NCBI GenBank assembly: GCA_903831165.1
Contig: CAIKWV010000148.1
Location: 1 to 12,437, forward strand
DNA length: 12,437 nucleotides
Reading direction: 5' to 3'
Origin: an uncultured cyanobacterium
GTDB lineage: Bacteria > Cyanobacteriota > Cyanobacteriia > PCC-6307 > Cyanobiaceae
The position numbers and the translations under genes are program-made. The notes beneath the pieces are model-generated. The model had not been told where the DNA came from. It worked only from the letters and a program-made list of their open reading frames with translations, and did no database searches. This document shows, in pieces, positions 1 through 7,189 of this stretch. Numbering within the stretch: position 1 is the first letter of the stretch; each line of letters begins with the position of its first letter.

Positions 1-306
1 CGCGCCGTTGCGGTTGGAACTTGGTGAACCTAGCAGCTCACCCTTCGGTCCCTTCCAGAAGTTCAGATCTCGCGGCGCTCGCGCGCCTCTCGCTTCACTT
101 CCGGTCTTCAGGACCGCTGCTCGGTTTCCCGCGCAGTCCAAAAGCTTACCACCTTTCCCGGCGTATGAGCTGCCATGGGGATCTTTCCCTGGAGAGGAGC
201 GGCCGCTGCCGCTGGCATCAGAGGGCGAAGCCAACGGCCAGGACTGGGCTGACTCGGCTGCGTAACAAAGCGAAATGTCGAACGGTGCTCTGCCGCTCAA
301 GCCGCG
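1..306. other. Left edge without recognisable gene
   Basis: No reading frame here looks like a known protein. Frames that stay open (for example 8-265 and 21-317 on +) are rich in Ser, Arg and Pro, show no family motif and overlap one another. Base composition is a little less GC-biased than in the genes to the right, for example around 130-175. A 22-codon frame on the minus strand (ATG at about 173) has no support. I see no tRNA, no intrinsic terminator and no clear promoter. It may be the leader of the VOC gene that follows, or decayed sequence. Confidence 0.5.
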
Positions 307-828
307 ATGACCATTGATCAGCTCAGCTTCGGCAGCCACGACCTGGAGGCCACAACAGCGTTTTATGGAGGGCAGCTGGGCTTTGCGCTGCTGATCCACG
401 AATGGATCCTGCTGGAGGAGGGGTACAGATTGAGCACGCCTGCTTCGACTGCGGCGGAGGCTGCTGCCTGGCCTTCATGCAGTGGATCGACGTGCCGGGT
501 GTGCCGTCCGACTACGACACGGGCAGCATCCGGGGCCTGGGCATACCGGCTGGCACCGTCCATTTCGCCCTTCGCTGCGACTCTCTCGAAGCCCTGGAAC
601 AGCGGCCTGACCCTGCTCAACACCGGGGTGTTGGTGGGAGAACTGATCGACCTGCCTCCCTACCGCTCGTTCTTCTTGGACGATCCGCTCAACGGACAGC
701 GCCTGGAATCCACGCGGCGCCTGGGGCCGTCCGGCGAGCTGGAGCGAGACCCGCACCAGCGCCAGTTCCAGGCCAACCTCAACTCGTTTCGATTGGCAAC
801 TATCCCTGGTGACGCCGCCGGCAGCTAG
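307..828 (+). pseudogene. VOC/glyoxalase-family protein, double frameshift
   Basis: The N-terminus from ATG 307 (MTIDQLSFGSHDLEATTAFY, then a GGQLGF segment) is a typical first beta-alpha-beta unit of the vicinal oxygen chelate (glyoxalase/bleomycin-resistance) fold. After the LLEEG codons near 421 the family-like sequence moves to the frame that starts at positions divisible by three (VQIEHACFDCGGGCC, AFMQWIDVPG, GTVHFALRCDSLEALEQR). Near 606 it returns to the first frame (GELIDLPPYRSFFLDDP, RLESTRRLGPSGE). This fits loss of one G in the G run at 421-423 and gain of one base at about 604-606. Translated straight from 307, the frame stays open to TAG 826-828 (173 codons), but about 60 central residues are out of frame, including the conserved beta-strands. 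The product is therefore probably non-functional unless these are sequencing errors. VOC proteins are metal-dependent isomerases, dioxygenases or resistance proteins; the substrate cannot be told. The stop overlaps that of the convergent phosphatase gene. Confidence 0.72.
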
Positions 829-1619
829 GTCAGCAATGCATCAGCCCAGGGCATGAACCGTTCCAGGGTCTGGGATCGGTCGGCGACCAGCACCGGGAAA
901 TCGGTGTGGGAGAGATCGGTGCCGGCAGCGATGCCCCCCGGCTGTCGCAGCAGCCAGCGCACGGGACAGTCCAGCTCGGAGAGCACCAACCAGGCAGCCG
1001 CCAGATCCCAGATCTTGGGGGTGGCCTCCAGGGCGGCGATGGTCTGCCCCATGGCCACACTCACCAGATTCAGACTCGCCACCCCCAGCAGGCGAATCTT
1101 GCCCGGGAAGCGGCGATCCGGCAGTTTCTGCAGAACACCGATCGAACGGCTGCAGAGGGACGCGCAGCCTGCACTGTGGGCCTGACTTGAAGGCGGCTGC
1201 AACGGCTTGCCATTGCGCCAGGCACCACCGCCTCGGATCGCCACGATGCGCTGCCGCAACGGAGGCACGTCGAGAATGGCCAGAACGGGAACGCCGCCTT
1301 CAAAGCGGGCCATTGAGATGGCCCAGTAAGGAATGCCCGCGGCGAAATTGGTGGTGCCATCAAGGGGATCGACGACCCAGTAGGCCGAACTGCCAGGAAC
1401 CTGCTTCTGTCCCTCCTCGCTGAGCACCCCCTCTCCGGGGAACAGGTCGGCCAGTCCCCTGACCAACGTGGCATCACTCCAGCGATCACAGGCGGTGATC
1501 AAGGAGCCATCGTCCTTGGTGTCCGACACCATGTGACCGAAATCGGCCCGCTGCCGCTCGGCAACACGGTCGATCAGTGTGGAAAGCGCCGGATCCAGGG
1601 CGGGGGTGGTAAGGGTCAT
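825..1619 (-). CDS. Inositol monophosphatase family protein
   Basis: A 264-residue protein of the Mg-dependent, Li-sensitive FIG superfamily, which removes phosphate from inositol monophosphate, fructose bisphosphate, histidinol phosphate or PAP. Visible family motifs are DDGSLITACDR (37-46, the usual K.DGS..T..D), LSEEG with metal-ligand glutamates at 68-69, WVVDPLDGTTNF (81-92) holding the Asp pair 84/87, and WDLAAAW (204-210) with the third metal-binding Asp at 205. All catalytic residues are present and the length is normal for the family. Its ATG (1619-1617) overlaps the stop of the upstream transporter gene as ATGA, so translation is probably coupled and it is the last gene of the operon. 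The substrate is uncertain: SuhB/IMPase, HisN-like histidinol phosphatase and CysQ-like activity all remain possible. Its stop codon overlaps that of the convergent VOC pseudogene (CTAG at 825-828). Confidence 0.92.
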   Translation of the reverse strand: MTLTTPALDPALSTLIDRVAERQRADFGHMVSDTKDDGSLITACDRWSDATLVRGLADLFPGEGVLSEEGQKQVPGSSAYWVVDPLDGTTNFAAGIPYWAISMARFEGGVPVLAILDVPPLRQRIVAIRGGGAWRNGKPLQPPSSQAHSAGCASLCSRSIGVLQKLPDRRFPGKIRLLGVASLNLVSVAMGQTIAALEATPKIWDLAAAWLVLSELDCPVRWLLRQPGGIAAGTDLSHTDFPVLVADRSQTLERFMPWADALLT

Positions 1620-2998
1620 CCGAGTTCCATGGCCAGAACCTTGGTCAGGCTGCGGCCCGTATCCTCCCTGAACTGGTGGACGTTGACCCGGTTGAGCAGC
1701 ACCAGGGCCAGGACGGCCACCAGGGTTTCCACCGCCAGCACAAGCGCGAACGGGGAATAAACGCCGTCGCCGAGGTGCAGCCAGCGGCCCAGATCGTAGA
1801 GAGCGCCGCCGCAGAGCTTGCCGAGGGCCCGCGAGATGGCCTGGGCCAGACCCCAGACGCCGACAAAGGTACCGGCCGCCTGAGGCAAGGTGAGATCAAG
1901 CATCAGACAGAGGGTGCTGTTGGTGGCGATGCCGGCGGCCAGGCCGAAAGCGAACATCACCAGCTTGAGCACGGTCACATTGGGGGCCAGGCCACAGAGC
2001 AGCAGCAGGATCAGGGAAGCCACGATCAACCGACAGCCCAGGCGCGCTGTCGACAGCTTTCCCAACCTGGGCACGACCCAGAGCCCCGCCAACAACAGAC
2101 CCAGCAGGGTGCCCATGCCCCAGAAAGCGTTGAGCTGGGTGGTTGCGGCAATCGGCATGGCGAACACCTGGGCCGCATAGCTTTCCAGTACCGGGTCCTG
2201 CAGGAACAGGCCCAGGGTGAACAACACCAGGAAGCTGAAAAACACCAGCACCTGGCGGCTGGAGGTGATCAGGGCCCAGGACTGGGCCAGGGTGACCGCA
2301 TCGTCGCGGCTGGCCTGGCTGGCACCGGGCTTGCCCGGGGTTTCCATGCCCCAGGTGGCGATCAGGGTCAGTCCCATCACCAGGGTGGCGACGATCGCCA
2401 TGAATTTTTGCAAGGTCGGCTCCAGAATCTCAGGATCCACCACTCCATCGAGGGAGCGCAGGCTGACACTGATGGCGATGGCACCGATGACGATGCCCAC
2501 GGTGAGCATGCACCAGATGATGCCCACCGCCCTGGGGCGCTCGGACTCCTCGGTCCGGTCGATCACCAGGGCCAGGTAAGGCGTGGTGGCCAGGGAGATC
2601 GCCAGGCCATAGAGCGCGAACAGGCCACAGAGCGCGGCGATGCCGAAGGCGAGCACGGGCTGTTCGCCCGCCGCCAGCAGGCGCCCGACGTGGAAGATCA
2701 AGGGGATGGAGGCGACCGCCAGCAGGCAGAACAGCGCCGTGCCGATCAGCACATAAGGAACCCGGTGCCGCGATGCGATCGGGTGGGCATCGGAGACCTG
2801 GCCGAACAGGACCCGGGCCGGGGCCACGAATTGCTCAAAAGCCAGGGCTCCACCCACCAGCAGCCCCGGGAAGGCCAGCTCCGACAGCATCACCCGATTG
2901 AGCAGGCCGGCAAAAATGACGGCGAGTGCACCCAGGCAAGCCTGAAACAACCCCAATCGGAGGCAGGTGGGAACCGAGAGACCCGGACGGCTGGGCAC
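1616..2998 (-). CDS. BCD/PucC-like MFS transporter
   Basis: A 460-residue integral membrane protein with about 12 hydrophobic segments, matching the BCD (bacteriochlorophyll delivery, PucC/LhaA) branch of the major facilitator superfamily. Family-like features are the N-terminal LRLGLFQACLGALAVIFAGL (13-32), the NRVMLSEL stretch (34-41), the RVLFGQVSDAHP loop (62-73), TPYLALVIDRTEESERPRAV (139-158) and the GIIWCMLTVGIVIGA helix after it. In purple bacteria relatives are needed for light-harvesting complex assembly; in cyanobacteria, which make no bacteriochlorophyll, the role is unproven, though chlorophyll or other amphiphile handling is often suggested. It starts at GTG 2998, 11 bases after the tolC stop, with no strong ribosome site, which fits coupling to tolC. 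It ends in an ATGA overlap with the phosphatase gene. The family call is firm; the transported molecule is unknown. Confidence 0.88.
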   Translation of the reverse strand: MPSRPGLSVPTCLRLGLFQACLGALAVIFAGLLNRVMLSELAFPGLLVGGALAFEQFVAPARVLFGQVSDAHPIASRHRVPYVLIGTALFCLLAVASIPLIFHVGRLLAAGEQPVLAFGIAALCGLFALYGLAISLATTPYLALVIDRTEESERPRAVGIIWCMLTVGIVIGAIAISVSLRSLDGVVDPEILEPTLQKFMAIVATLVMGLTLIATWGMETPGKPGASQASRDDAVTLAQSWALITSSRQVLVFFSFLVLFTLGLFLQDPVLESYAAQVFAMPIAATTQLNAFWGMGTLLGLLLAGLWVVPRLGKLSTARLGCRLIVASLILLLLCGLAPNVTVLKLVMFAFGLAAGIATNSTLCLMLDLTLPQAAGTFVGVWGLAQAISRALGKLCGGALYDLGRWLHLGDGVYSPFALVLAVETLVAVLALVLLNRVNVHQFREDTGRSLTKVLAMELG

Positions 2999-3009
2999 GG
3001 GCAGGGGGC

Positions 3010-4749
3010 TCAGGGAGCGAGCGAGGGGACAGCGCTGCTGGTGGGACGGAACTTGGCCTGGCAGGCCGGCACCAGGGGCTGGACTTCAACCGGAACCTCG
3101 CTGGCTCCGACCGCCACCGGCTTCTGGGCCGGAAGACTGGGGGCCGGACAGGTCGAGATCTGATCGAGGCCGGTACGGCGCTGCAACTCAGCCAGCCGCT
3201 TGTTGTAATCAGCGATGGCGTTGGAGTAGCGCACCTCCGCCTGGGTCAGGTCACGCTGGGTGTCCACCACCTCCCGCTGCGTGGTGACGCCGGCTTGGAA
3301 GCGCAGGCGAGCCAGCCGCAGGGATTCGCGGGCGGAGAGCACCTCACGCGAGGTGGTGGTGATGTTGCGGTTGTTGGCCTCAAGTTCGTAGAAGCTCTTT
3401 TCGACCTCCTCCCGGATCGTGTCGCGGCGATCGGCAAAGCGGTAACGGTTTTCCTCGGCAACCTGTTTCTGGCGGCGGTAGAGGGCCTTGGCCTGACCAC
3501 CGTCAAACAGGTTCCAGCGGACATTGAGCCCGACGGTGTTGTCGACACTCCAGCTCAGCTGATTGGGTACGGCCTGGCTCGGGAGGATGAACTCATAACC
3601 AGCGGTGCGGCCGCCGCTGAGGGTATTGACGATATTGAGCAAAGGCTGAATCTGGGCCAGCTCCGCATTGGCGTTGCTGTTGGCCACGGAGATGTCGAGG
3701 ATGATCTGATCGAGCTCCTCACGGAAGGCGTAGGCCGCCACGATGCTTTCCTGCAACGTCGGCAGCCAGGTGCCCACCACCCGGGATGGATCCTTGGCCG
3801 TGGGGGTCACGTCCTGGGGCAGGGAGAGCAAGGAAGCCAGGGAACGCCGGGCGATCGACTGGGCCGAGAGCGAATTGGTGAGCAGCTGCTGGTCTCGGGC
3901 CAGCTGGGTTTCAGCCTGCAGCACCTCAAGCTTGGTGGCCACACCCGCCTGGAACCGGGCCCTGGCATCCCGCAGGCTCACCTGGGAGGAGCGCACCGAC
4001 TCCTGGCCGATACGAACCTGCTCATCGGACTGCTGCAGATCGAAATAGACCTGGGAGACCTGCAGTCGCAGATCGCGTAGACCGATCAGATATTTGTTCT
4101 TGGCCTGCTCAAACTGGTCACGGGCGGCGGCGATCTGGGGAGTGCGGGATGGGTTGATCAACGCCCAGCTGGCCTCCAGATCCGCCTGCATCCGCCAGAT
4201 GCTCGACTCGGTGATACCACGTTCCTGGCCGGTGCCCGTGAGGCCGTTGCTGTACTGCTGGGCTCCCGAGTAAGTCGGGAAGGATCCGGCCCGCAGATTG
4301 AGCTGCGGATACCAGAGCGCGATCTTGGATCGCAGGGCCGACTGGGCCTCCTGGACCTGAATGGCCAGGGCCTTGAGGTTGGGATTGTTGACCTCAACCA
4401 GGGTCAGGCTGTCGACCAGGCTGAGGGGCCGAAGTTCGCGAATGCTGACCTGGGACGGCTTGTTGGGCAGGGCCAGGGGCAGGGGGGCCCTCAGCAGCTG
4501 GAGGTCGGGCGGCAGCACCGTGGCGGCCGGCGGCAACACATTGGGATTGGACTTGGGCCGATTCCCCTTGAGCTGCGTCGCCAGGGGCAGCTTCTGGGGT
4601 GAAGGATCCTGGGGCGCAGCCGGCGCACTGACGGAAGCAGCGGGCACAACGGGAACAGACTGGGACTGGGCCCTGGCGTCCTGCTGCAGAAGGGGCGTGG
4701 CCAGTGGAGACACCATCAGGGCCACAAGCAGGAGATGGTGACGCCTCAC
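3010..4749 (-). CDS. tolC: TolC-family outer membrane efflux protein
   Basis: A 579-residue outer-membrane factor, the trimeric channel used by type I secretion and tripartite efflux systems. Residues 1-27 form a signal peptide ending ARA-QS. A Pro/Ala-rich linker follows at about 30-100. Two related halves of the OEP fold then appear; each contains an FQAGV-type motif followed by a long helix (RARFQAGVATKLEVLQAETQ near 260-280 and RLRFQAGVTTQREVVDTQ near 485-505). The strand NVRWNLFDGGQAKA near 420 is a hallmark of the family. A 50-residue tail rich in Pro and Val carries the only two cysteines (534 and 563). The start is GTG 4749, 27 bases after the upstream radical SAM gene, and the stop lies 11 bases before the MFS gene. 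No membrane-fusion protein or ABC/RND pump is encoded in the window, so its partners are elsewhere. The symbol is by family; orthology to the characterised Synechocystis TolC is inferred. Confidence 0.9.
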   Translation of the reverse strand: MRRHHLLLVALMVSPLATPLLQQDARAQSQSVPVVPAASVSAPAAPQDPSPQKLPLATQLKGNRPKSNPNVLPPAATVLPPDLQLLRAPLPLALPNKPSQVSIRELRPLSLVDSLTLVEVNNPNLKALAIQVQEAQSALRSKIALWYPQLNLRAGSFPTYSGAQQYSNGLTGTGQERGITESSIWRMQADLEASWALINPSRTPQIAAARDQFEQAKNKYLIGLRDLRLQVSQVYFDLQQSDEQVRIGQESVRSSQVSLRDARARFQAGVATKLEVLQAETQLARDQQLLTNSLSAQSIARRSLASLLSLPQDVTPTAKDPSRVVGTWLPTLQESIVAAYAFREELDQIILDISVANSNANAELAQIQPLLNIVNTLSGGRTAGYEFILPSQAVPNQLSWSVDNTVGLNVRWNLFDGGQAKALYRRQKQVAEENRYRFADRRDTIREEVEKSFYELEANNRNITTTSREVLSARESLRLARLRFQAGVTTQREVVDTQRDLTQAEVRYSNAIADYNKRLAELQRRTGLDQISTCPAPSLPAQKPVAVGASEVPVEVQPLVPACQAKFRPTSSAVPSLAP

Positions 4750-4776
4750 ATCCAGACCAAGACAATGCGCCTGAGC

Positions 4777-6162
4777 TTAGGCATCCTCACCCCGGCTGCC
4801 GAGACACATGGCCACCAGATCGTCCGCACCCCCCAGCACCTGAACCGGCACGGGCAGAGCCGCCCGCACGTCCTCAAGGCTGAGATCGTCGAGGAACACC
4901 TCAGCCCCCTCGCGCAGCATCACCCTCGGCAGCAGCAGTTGATCACCCAGATCCCTGCCGGCCAGACCCTCCAGCAGATCAGAACCGGTCAGCAACCCCG
5001 TGACCACCTGGTCCTGGCCCCAGTAGGGACTCGGCAGGCCGATCAGCAGCAGCTCCACCCCCTCGACCCGATTGAGCCGGTCCACCACCGGCTGCAGGGC
5101 CTGGGCCACGATGCGCCCCACCACCCAGCTGCAGCGCCGCGGCCTGGCGATGGCGGCGGGCAAGGCGCGGGTGGCCGCCTCTAGTTCCTCCAGAAAAGCC
5201 CGGATGCTGCCGACACCGTTCTCGCGCTGGGGCAGATCCTCGTAGTCGTCCCGTGGCGGCAGGGGCATGCCGGCCATCAGATACCACTCGTCAGACAGCC
5301 AGGCAAAACGGCTGCCCAGGTCCCGCTGAAATCCGGCCTGCAGGGGCTCCACCTGGGCGATCACGGCCCGGGCCACCGCCGGATCGACCGGTTGCAGGCG
5401 GTCGCCGGCCGGCCGGAAGCGGGTGAGCCCCACCGGCACCACCGCCGCCGAGAGCACCGCCGGCCAATCGCCGTGACCAAAGCCCGCCAGATCGGTGAGG
5501 GTGCGCTCCAGGGCGGGGCCATCGTTGAAACCCGGACAGACCACCACCTGGGCATGGATCTGCAGGCGCCGCTCAGCGAACCACTGGAGCTGCTCCAGGA
5601 TCAGGCCCGCCCGTGGATTGCCCAGCAGCCGGCTGCGCAGCTCCGGCTCGGTGGCGTGCACCGAGACAAACAGCGGCGAGAGCCGCTGCTCCTCGATTCG
5701 CTGCCAGTCGGCGGCGGTGAGATTGGTCAGGGTGAGGTAAGAGCCGTAAAGAAAGCTCAGGCGGTAGTCATCGTCCTTGAGATAGAGACTGCGGCGATGC
5801 CCCGGAGGCTGCTGATCGATGAAGCAGAACGGGCACTGGTTGTTGCACTGCCGCAGGCCATCGAACAGGGCCTCGGTGAAGCCCAGGCCCAGGGTCTCAT
5901 CCCAGTCCTTCTCCAGCTCGACCCGATGCTGGCTGCCATCGGGATCCAGCACCTCAAGCACCAGGTCCTCCTCGCTCTGCAGCACCTGAAAATCGATCAG
6001 GTCGCGGGGGCGAATGCCGTTGAGGCTCAGCAGCCGATCTCCGGGCTGGAACCCCAGCTCCTCGGCGATCGAGCCGGCGGCCACCGTGGCCACCACCGCC
6101 GGCTGGGGCTGCCGTGCCTGGCTCGGCCCTGCGGCAAGGGCGGCGGAGGGCTCATTCCACAC
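4777..6162 (-). CDS. PDZ-radical SAM-DUF512 protein (TIGR03279-type)
   Basis: A 461-residue protein of the conserved cyanobacterial FeS oxidoreductase group that I recognise as TIGR03279. The N-terminal segment (about 22-75; VVATVAAGSIAEELGFQPGD, then RLLSLNG) is PDZ-like. The next part holds CNNQCPFCFIDQ (106-117), a Cx3Cx2C motif with Cys 106, 110 and 113 that would bind the radical SAM 4Fe-4S cluster. The conserved segments LYLKDDDYRLSFLYGSYLTL, FVSVHATEP, HAQVVVCPGFNDG and GLTRFRP follow, and the C-terminal part is DUF512. Homologues are widespread, but I know of no established reaction. GTG 6162 is the most upstream start, because an in-frame TGA lies at 6175-6177. It lacks a good ribosome site, so internal GTG codons at residues 23-24 are alternatives. 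The gene lies between uppP (59 bases upstream) and tolC (27 bases downstream). Confidence 0.9.
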   Translation of the reverse strand: MWNEPSAALAAGPSQARQPQPAVVATVAAGSIAEELGFQPGDRLLSLNGIRPRDLIDFQVLQSEEDLVLEVLDPDGSQHRVELEKDWDETLGLGFTEALFDGLRQCNNQCPFCFIDQQPPGHRRSLYLKDDDYRLSFLYGSYLTLTNLTAADWQRIEEQRLSPLFVSVHATEPELRSRLLGNPRAGLILEQLQWFAERRLQIHAQVVVCPGFNDGPALERTLTDLAGFGHGDWPAVLSAAVVPVGLTRFRPAGDRLQPVDPAVARAVIAQVEPLQAGFQRDLGSRFAWLSDEWYLMAGMPLPPRDDYEDLPQRENGVGSIRAFLEELEAATRALPAAIARPRRCSWVVGRIVAQALQPVVDRLNRVEGVELLLIGLPSPYWGQDQVVTGLLTGSDLLEGLAGRDLGDQLLLPRVMLREGAEVFLDDLSLEDVRAALPVPVQVLGGADDLVAMCLGSRGEDA

Positions 6163-6221
6163 GGCGGGGTTGGCTCACAGGATTCCAGCCTCCACTCTGT
6201 CGCCCGGGTTGCCGGAGTGAC

Positions 6222-7094
6222 TCAAGGGGCCACGCCATCGAGCTGGCGGAAGAACAACAGCAACACCAGGCCGAACAACAGGCGATAGACCACGAACACC
6301 CAGGTGCTGTGGCGCTGCAGAAAGCGCAGCAACCAGGCGATCGCCATCCAGGAGACGACACCGGCCGTCAACACGCCGACCAGCATCGGAATCAGGCCGC
6401 CGTTGGCGGGCATCGCAATCGCGTCCTTGACTTCCACCAGGCCGGCCAGGGTGATGGCGGGGATGCCGAGCAGGAAGGAAAAGCGGGCCGCATCCGCCCG
6501 CTGCCAACCATCGAACAGCGAGGCTGTGAGTGTGCTGCCGGAGCGGGACACCCCCGGCACCAGGGCCAGGGCCTGGGCCAGTCCCACCAGCAGCCCATCG
6601 CGCGGAGTGACCTGCTGGAGCCGGCGCCGGCGGGAGCCGATCCATTCGGCCGCGGCCAGCAACAGGGCCATCACGATCGAGACGATGGCGATCGAGGTGA
6701 GGCTGCGCAGGCTGGAGTGTTCGTAGTCGGGCACGAAGTGCTTGAGGGCCAGACCGGCCAGCACGATCGGGACCGTGCCCAGGGCGATCGCCACCCCGAG
6801 CCGGGCCGAGGGATCGCGCCACTGACCGTGCCGGAAGGCCCGGGTGACCCCTTGAGCCACCTCAATCAGATCGTGGCGGAAGTAGGCCAGCACGGCGGCG
6901 ATGCTACCGAGCTGAATCACGGCGGTGAAGGCCACCCCCGGGTCTCCCCAGCCCAGCAGCACCGGCACCACCTTGAGATGGGCCGTGCTGCTGATCGGCA
7001 GGAATTCCGTCAGACCCTGAACGATGCCGAGCACGACGGCATGCCAGCAGGCCTGGGCCAGGGACAGAGCGCCGGTGGTGGCGAAGAACGGCAT
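6222..7094 (-). CDS. uppP: Undecaprenyl-diphosphate phosphatase (UppP/BacA)
   Basis: An integral membrane phosphatase that converts undecaprenyl diphosphate to undecaprenyl phosphate, recycling the lipid carrier for peptidoglycan and surface glycans; its loss or overexpression changes bacitracin sensitivity in other bacteria. Counting from ATG 7094 (290 residues), the first motif VQGLTEFLPISSTAHL (25-40) carries the catalytic Glu 30 and the Ser pair 35-36. The second motif, LVPGVSRSGSTLTASL (178-193), carries the essential Arg 184. The helix FSFLLGIPA follows. Several hydrophobic helices match the known fold, and the length is normal. I chose ATG 7094 because it is preceded by AGGAGG, although only one base lies between; a TTG at 7118 would add eight residues. 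It appears to be the first gene of the minus-strand operon. Two HIP1 palindromes (GCGATCGC, at 6337 and 6784) lie inside it. Confidence 0.93.
   Translation of the reverse strand: MPFFATTGALSLAQACWHAVVLGIVQGLTEFLPISSTAHLKVVPVLLGWGDPGVAFTAVIQLGSIAAVLAYFRHDLIEVAQGVTRAFRHGQWRDPSARLGVAIALGTVPIVLAGLALKHFVPDYEHSSLRSLTSIAIVSIVMALLLAAAEWIGSRRRRLQQVTPRDGLLVGLAQALALVPGVSRSGSTLTASLFDGWQRADAARFSFLLGIPAITLAGLVEVKDAIAMPANGGLIPMLVGVLTAGVVSWMAIAWLLRFLQRHSTWVFVVYRLLFGLVLLLFFRQLDGVAP
6337..6344. repeat. HIP1 palindrome GCGATCGC
   Basis: One exact copy of the highly iterated palindrome found across many cyanobacterial genomes. It lies inside uppP and is probably a genome-wide signature rather than a local signal. 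Confidence 0.75.
6784..6791. repeat. HIP1 palindrome GCGATCGC
   Basis: A second exact HIP1 copy, also inside uppP, about 440 bases from the first. By eye I found no further exact copies, so density in this window is low compared with HIP1-rich cyanobacteria. Confidence 0.75.
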
Positions 7095-7189
7095 GCCTCC
7101 TAGGCCCGAATGACCCAAACCCTATGGCGGCGACAGCCACAGGACCAGGGGTCGGGGCCATTAAGGTTGGCCATCTTTCTTCACATCGG

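Noticed and set aside
21..317. 98-codon open frame at the left edge
   Set aside because: Ser/Arg-rich, no recognisable family, no ribosome site, overlaps another open frame; treated as non-coding.
1676..3163. 495-codon open frame on + antisense to the MFS gene
   Set aside because: The translation is rich in Gln, His, Gly and Asp with no family motifs, while the opposite strand encodes a clear transporter. Long antisense frames are common in GC-rich genes because of codon bias.
2926..4080. 384-codon open frame on + antisense to tolC
   Set aside because: Mirror of tolC codons; it has no signal peptide or domain, and tolC is unambiguous on the other strand.
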